This document shows positions 63,120 to 64,000 of a DNA stretch of 64,000 nucleotides, piece by piece. Position 1 is the stretch's first letter. Each line of letters begins with the position of its first letter. The position numbers and the translations under genes were made by a program. The DNA is taken from the NCBI RefSeq assembly GCF_003595175.1, contig NZ_CP032419.1:3348001-3412000 (forward strand), in the 5' to 3' direction. The notes beneath the pieces are model-generated. The model saw only the letters and a list, made by a program, of their open reading frames with translations, was not told where the DNA came from and did not search any database. This stretch comes from Pseudomonas cavernae. Lineage in GTDB: Bacteria > Pseudomonadota > Gammaproteobacteria > Pseudomonadales > Pseudomonadaceae.

Positions 63120-63161
63120 GGCGGCACGAAACGGCACGCCCAGATGCGAGCCTGGAACTCC

Positions 63162-63291
63162 GTAGGATGGGTTGAGCTATGCGATACCCATCTTCCGGCG
63201 CCACCCAGCGGTTCATTCTCGACACAAAACTCTTCGCGGCCCGACCTACCGCGCGTTGGGTATCGCTACGCTCAACGCCAACCTACAGCTG
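63162..63291. repeat. Inverted dispersed repeat
   Basis: GTAGGATGGGTTGAGC near 63163 pairs imperfectly with GCTCAACGCCAACCTAC near 63270. It is related to the TGGGTTGAGCGCAGCG units at 6762, 11392 and 17830. Confidence 0.55.
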
Positions 63292-63303
63292 CTACGAACT
63301 GAA

Positions 63304-63645
63304 TCACTCCCACACGCGTCGCGCCTTGGCCTTTGGCGGGCGCTCGGGCTCGGCACCCTCGAGGTTGCGCTGGCGCTGCTCCTGCAACAGCGGCAAATCC
63401 TGATCCCTGGACGGCGGCGGCACCGCCGCCGGCGGGCGGATGTCGCCGTTGTTGAGCAGCGGCGGCTGGCGCGGCGACACGCTCGGCACGTCGTACGGCA
63501 CGACCTGCTGATAGGGCGTCGGGGTTGGCGTGCCGGGCGAGCCCGGCGGCGTGGCACTGGGCATCGGCAACATCGGCCCGGCGGCCATGGCAGCGCTGGC
63601 CGCCAGAGCGCTCAGGCCCAGTAGTCTGGTGTAGAAGGCGTGCAT
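63304..63645 (-). CDS. Proline-rich periplasmic protein, unknown function
   Basis: A 113-residue protein starting MHAFYTRLLGLSALAASAAM, a Sec signal peptide with likely cleavage at AMA-AG. The mature part is 20% or more Pro in its middle (SATPPGSPGTPTPTPYQQVV) and ends in a charged KAKARRVWE. No domain is recognisable; low complexity suggests an extended linker or cell-envelope protein. Alternative upstream starts exist. Confidence 0.6.
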   Translation of the reverse strand: MHAFYTRLLGLSALAASAAMAAGPMLPMPSATPPGSPGTPTPTPYQQVVPYDVPSVSPRQPPLLNNGDIRPPAAVPPPSRDQDLPLLQEQRQRNLEGAEPERPPKAKARRVWE

Positions 63646-63806
63646 GCTTGGCCTCCGTGGAAAGCCGGCATCCCTGCTATTGGGCAGCCCCTGTGCTTGC
63701 CCGGCAGGTAGCCGCATCGAGCGGCTGCTCTCGGGTTAGACTACGCCGCCTCATGCCAGCACCGCCAGCCGTCCTCGCCCTTTCGCCCCGCCACCACGAG
63801 ATCACC

Positions 63807-64000
63807 ATGAAGCAGCGCTTTGTCTTGCTCGACACCGCCCCGATTCCCAATGACGGTGGCGCCCTGTGCCTGTTCGAATACGGCCCGGATTTCGTCATCA
63901 AGATCCAGGGCGGCGACGGTGGTCAGTTGATGAACACCCGCATGCACGGCTCGGAAGACGCGCTGGCGGCTATCCCCTGCCAGCGCATCGCGCAACGCCC
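63807..64000 (+). CDS. Spermidine-synthase-like protein, N-terminal part (runs off window)
   Basis: An open frame from ATG 63807 to the window end, MKQRFVLLDTAPIPNDGGAL to the LFEYGPDFVIKIQGGDGG and LMNTRMHGSEDALAAIPCQR segments. From memory this opening matches Pseudomonas proteins annotated as spermidine-synthase-like methyltransferase-fold enzymes lacking a defined role. The AdoMet-binding core lies beyond the window, so this is tentative. Confidence 0.45.
   Translation, partial: MKQRFVLLDTAPIPNDGGALCLFEYGPDFVIKIQGGDGGQLMNTRMHGSEDALAAIPCQRIAQR

Overview
This 64 kb window is GC-rich, densely coded gammaproteobacterial chromosome and looks like Pseudomonas in the broad sense. The gene families point there: GbuR/GbuA arginine-branch genes, acetylpolyamine deacetylase, gamma-glutamylpolyamine enzymes, AceK, a PA1414-like small protein behind an ANR box, YTGGGTTR-type REP palindromes and an oligopeptidase-HIT block. 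From memory (not checked here), several of these genes are neighbours in P. aeruginosa PAO1, so the backbone is probably ancestral and interrupted by accessory DNA. I saw no rRNA, tRNA or CRISPR array.

Layout. 1-4.1 kb is a scarred region: a partial SRPBCC gene and a second copy of its 3' end exactly 1750 bp further on, a hemolysin III gene, a 269 bp MITE-like palindrome, a GST gene and an IS110-family element whose long non-coding end could encode a bridge RNA. 4.1-5.5 kb is a protealysin-like M4 protease with its emfourin inhibitor. 5.7-11.4 kb is a guanidinobutyrate/2-ketoarginine module (LysR regulator, guanidinobutyrase, Na+/solute symporter, ThDP decarboxylase). 11.8-17.8 kb carries two tandem multicopper oxidase + SCO cassettes, both Tat-exported; the first oxidase ends in an unusual Asp-Val repeat tail. 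18-23 kb holds an MBL hydrolase, the small ANR-linked gene, an isochorismatase, GlxA- and LysR-type regulators and a YbfB-type MFS pump.

23.1-31.3 kb is a copper-handling island: SCO lipoprotein, TlpA-like thioredoxin, CcdA, Cu(I) P-type ATPase, a frameshifted CueR-like regulator, a DUF2933-like protein, an F510_1955-type beta-propeller lipoprotein, an ICMT-like membrane methyltransferase and a Met-rich periplasmic protein. Two CueR-type operators remain although the local regulator is broken. 31.5-34.9 kb is an acetylpolyamine amidohydrolase/binding-protein pair with an AraC regulator, followed by aceK. 36.8-42.1 kb is a LysR regulator diverging from an exported amidohydrolase, a TorF porin and an NCS1 permease, probably one uptake-and-use pathway. 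42.3-47.4 kb is a polyamine catabolic cluster (AraC regulator, glutamylpolyamine synthetase, binding protein, FAD oxidase).

47.6-64 kb has a dead EamA transporter, cysK, a MoxR-VWA pair split by a GFA gene and a repeat, a GlxA/MBL pair, an ECF sigma/FecR/TonB receptor iron-signalling locus, and a conserved housekeeping block (DUF2937, glutamine amidotransferase, HIT, membrane protein, oligopeptidase B) ending inside a spermidine-synthase-like gene.

The signals most worth checking are the IS110 non-coding end with a sequence match to the opposite end, a palindromic repeat family whose end coincides with stop codons at three or four genes, the paired oxidase/SCO cassettes with a repetitive acidic tail, and the structured leader behind the ANR box.
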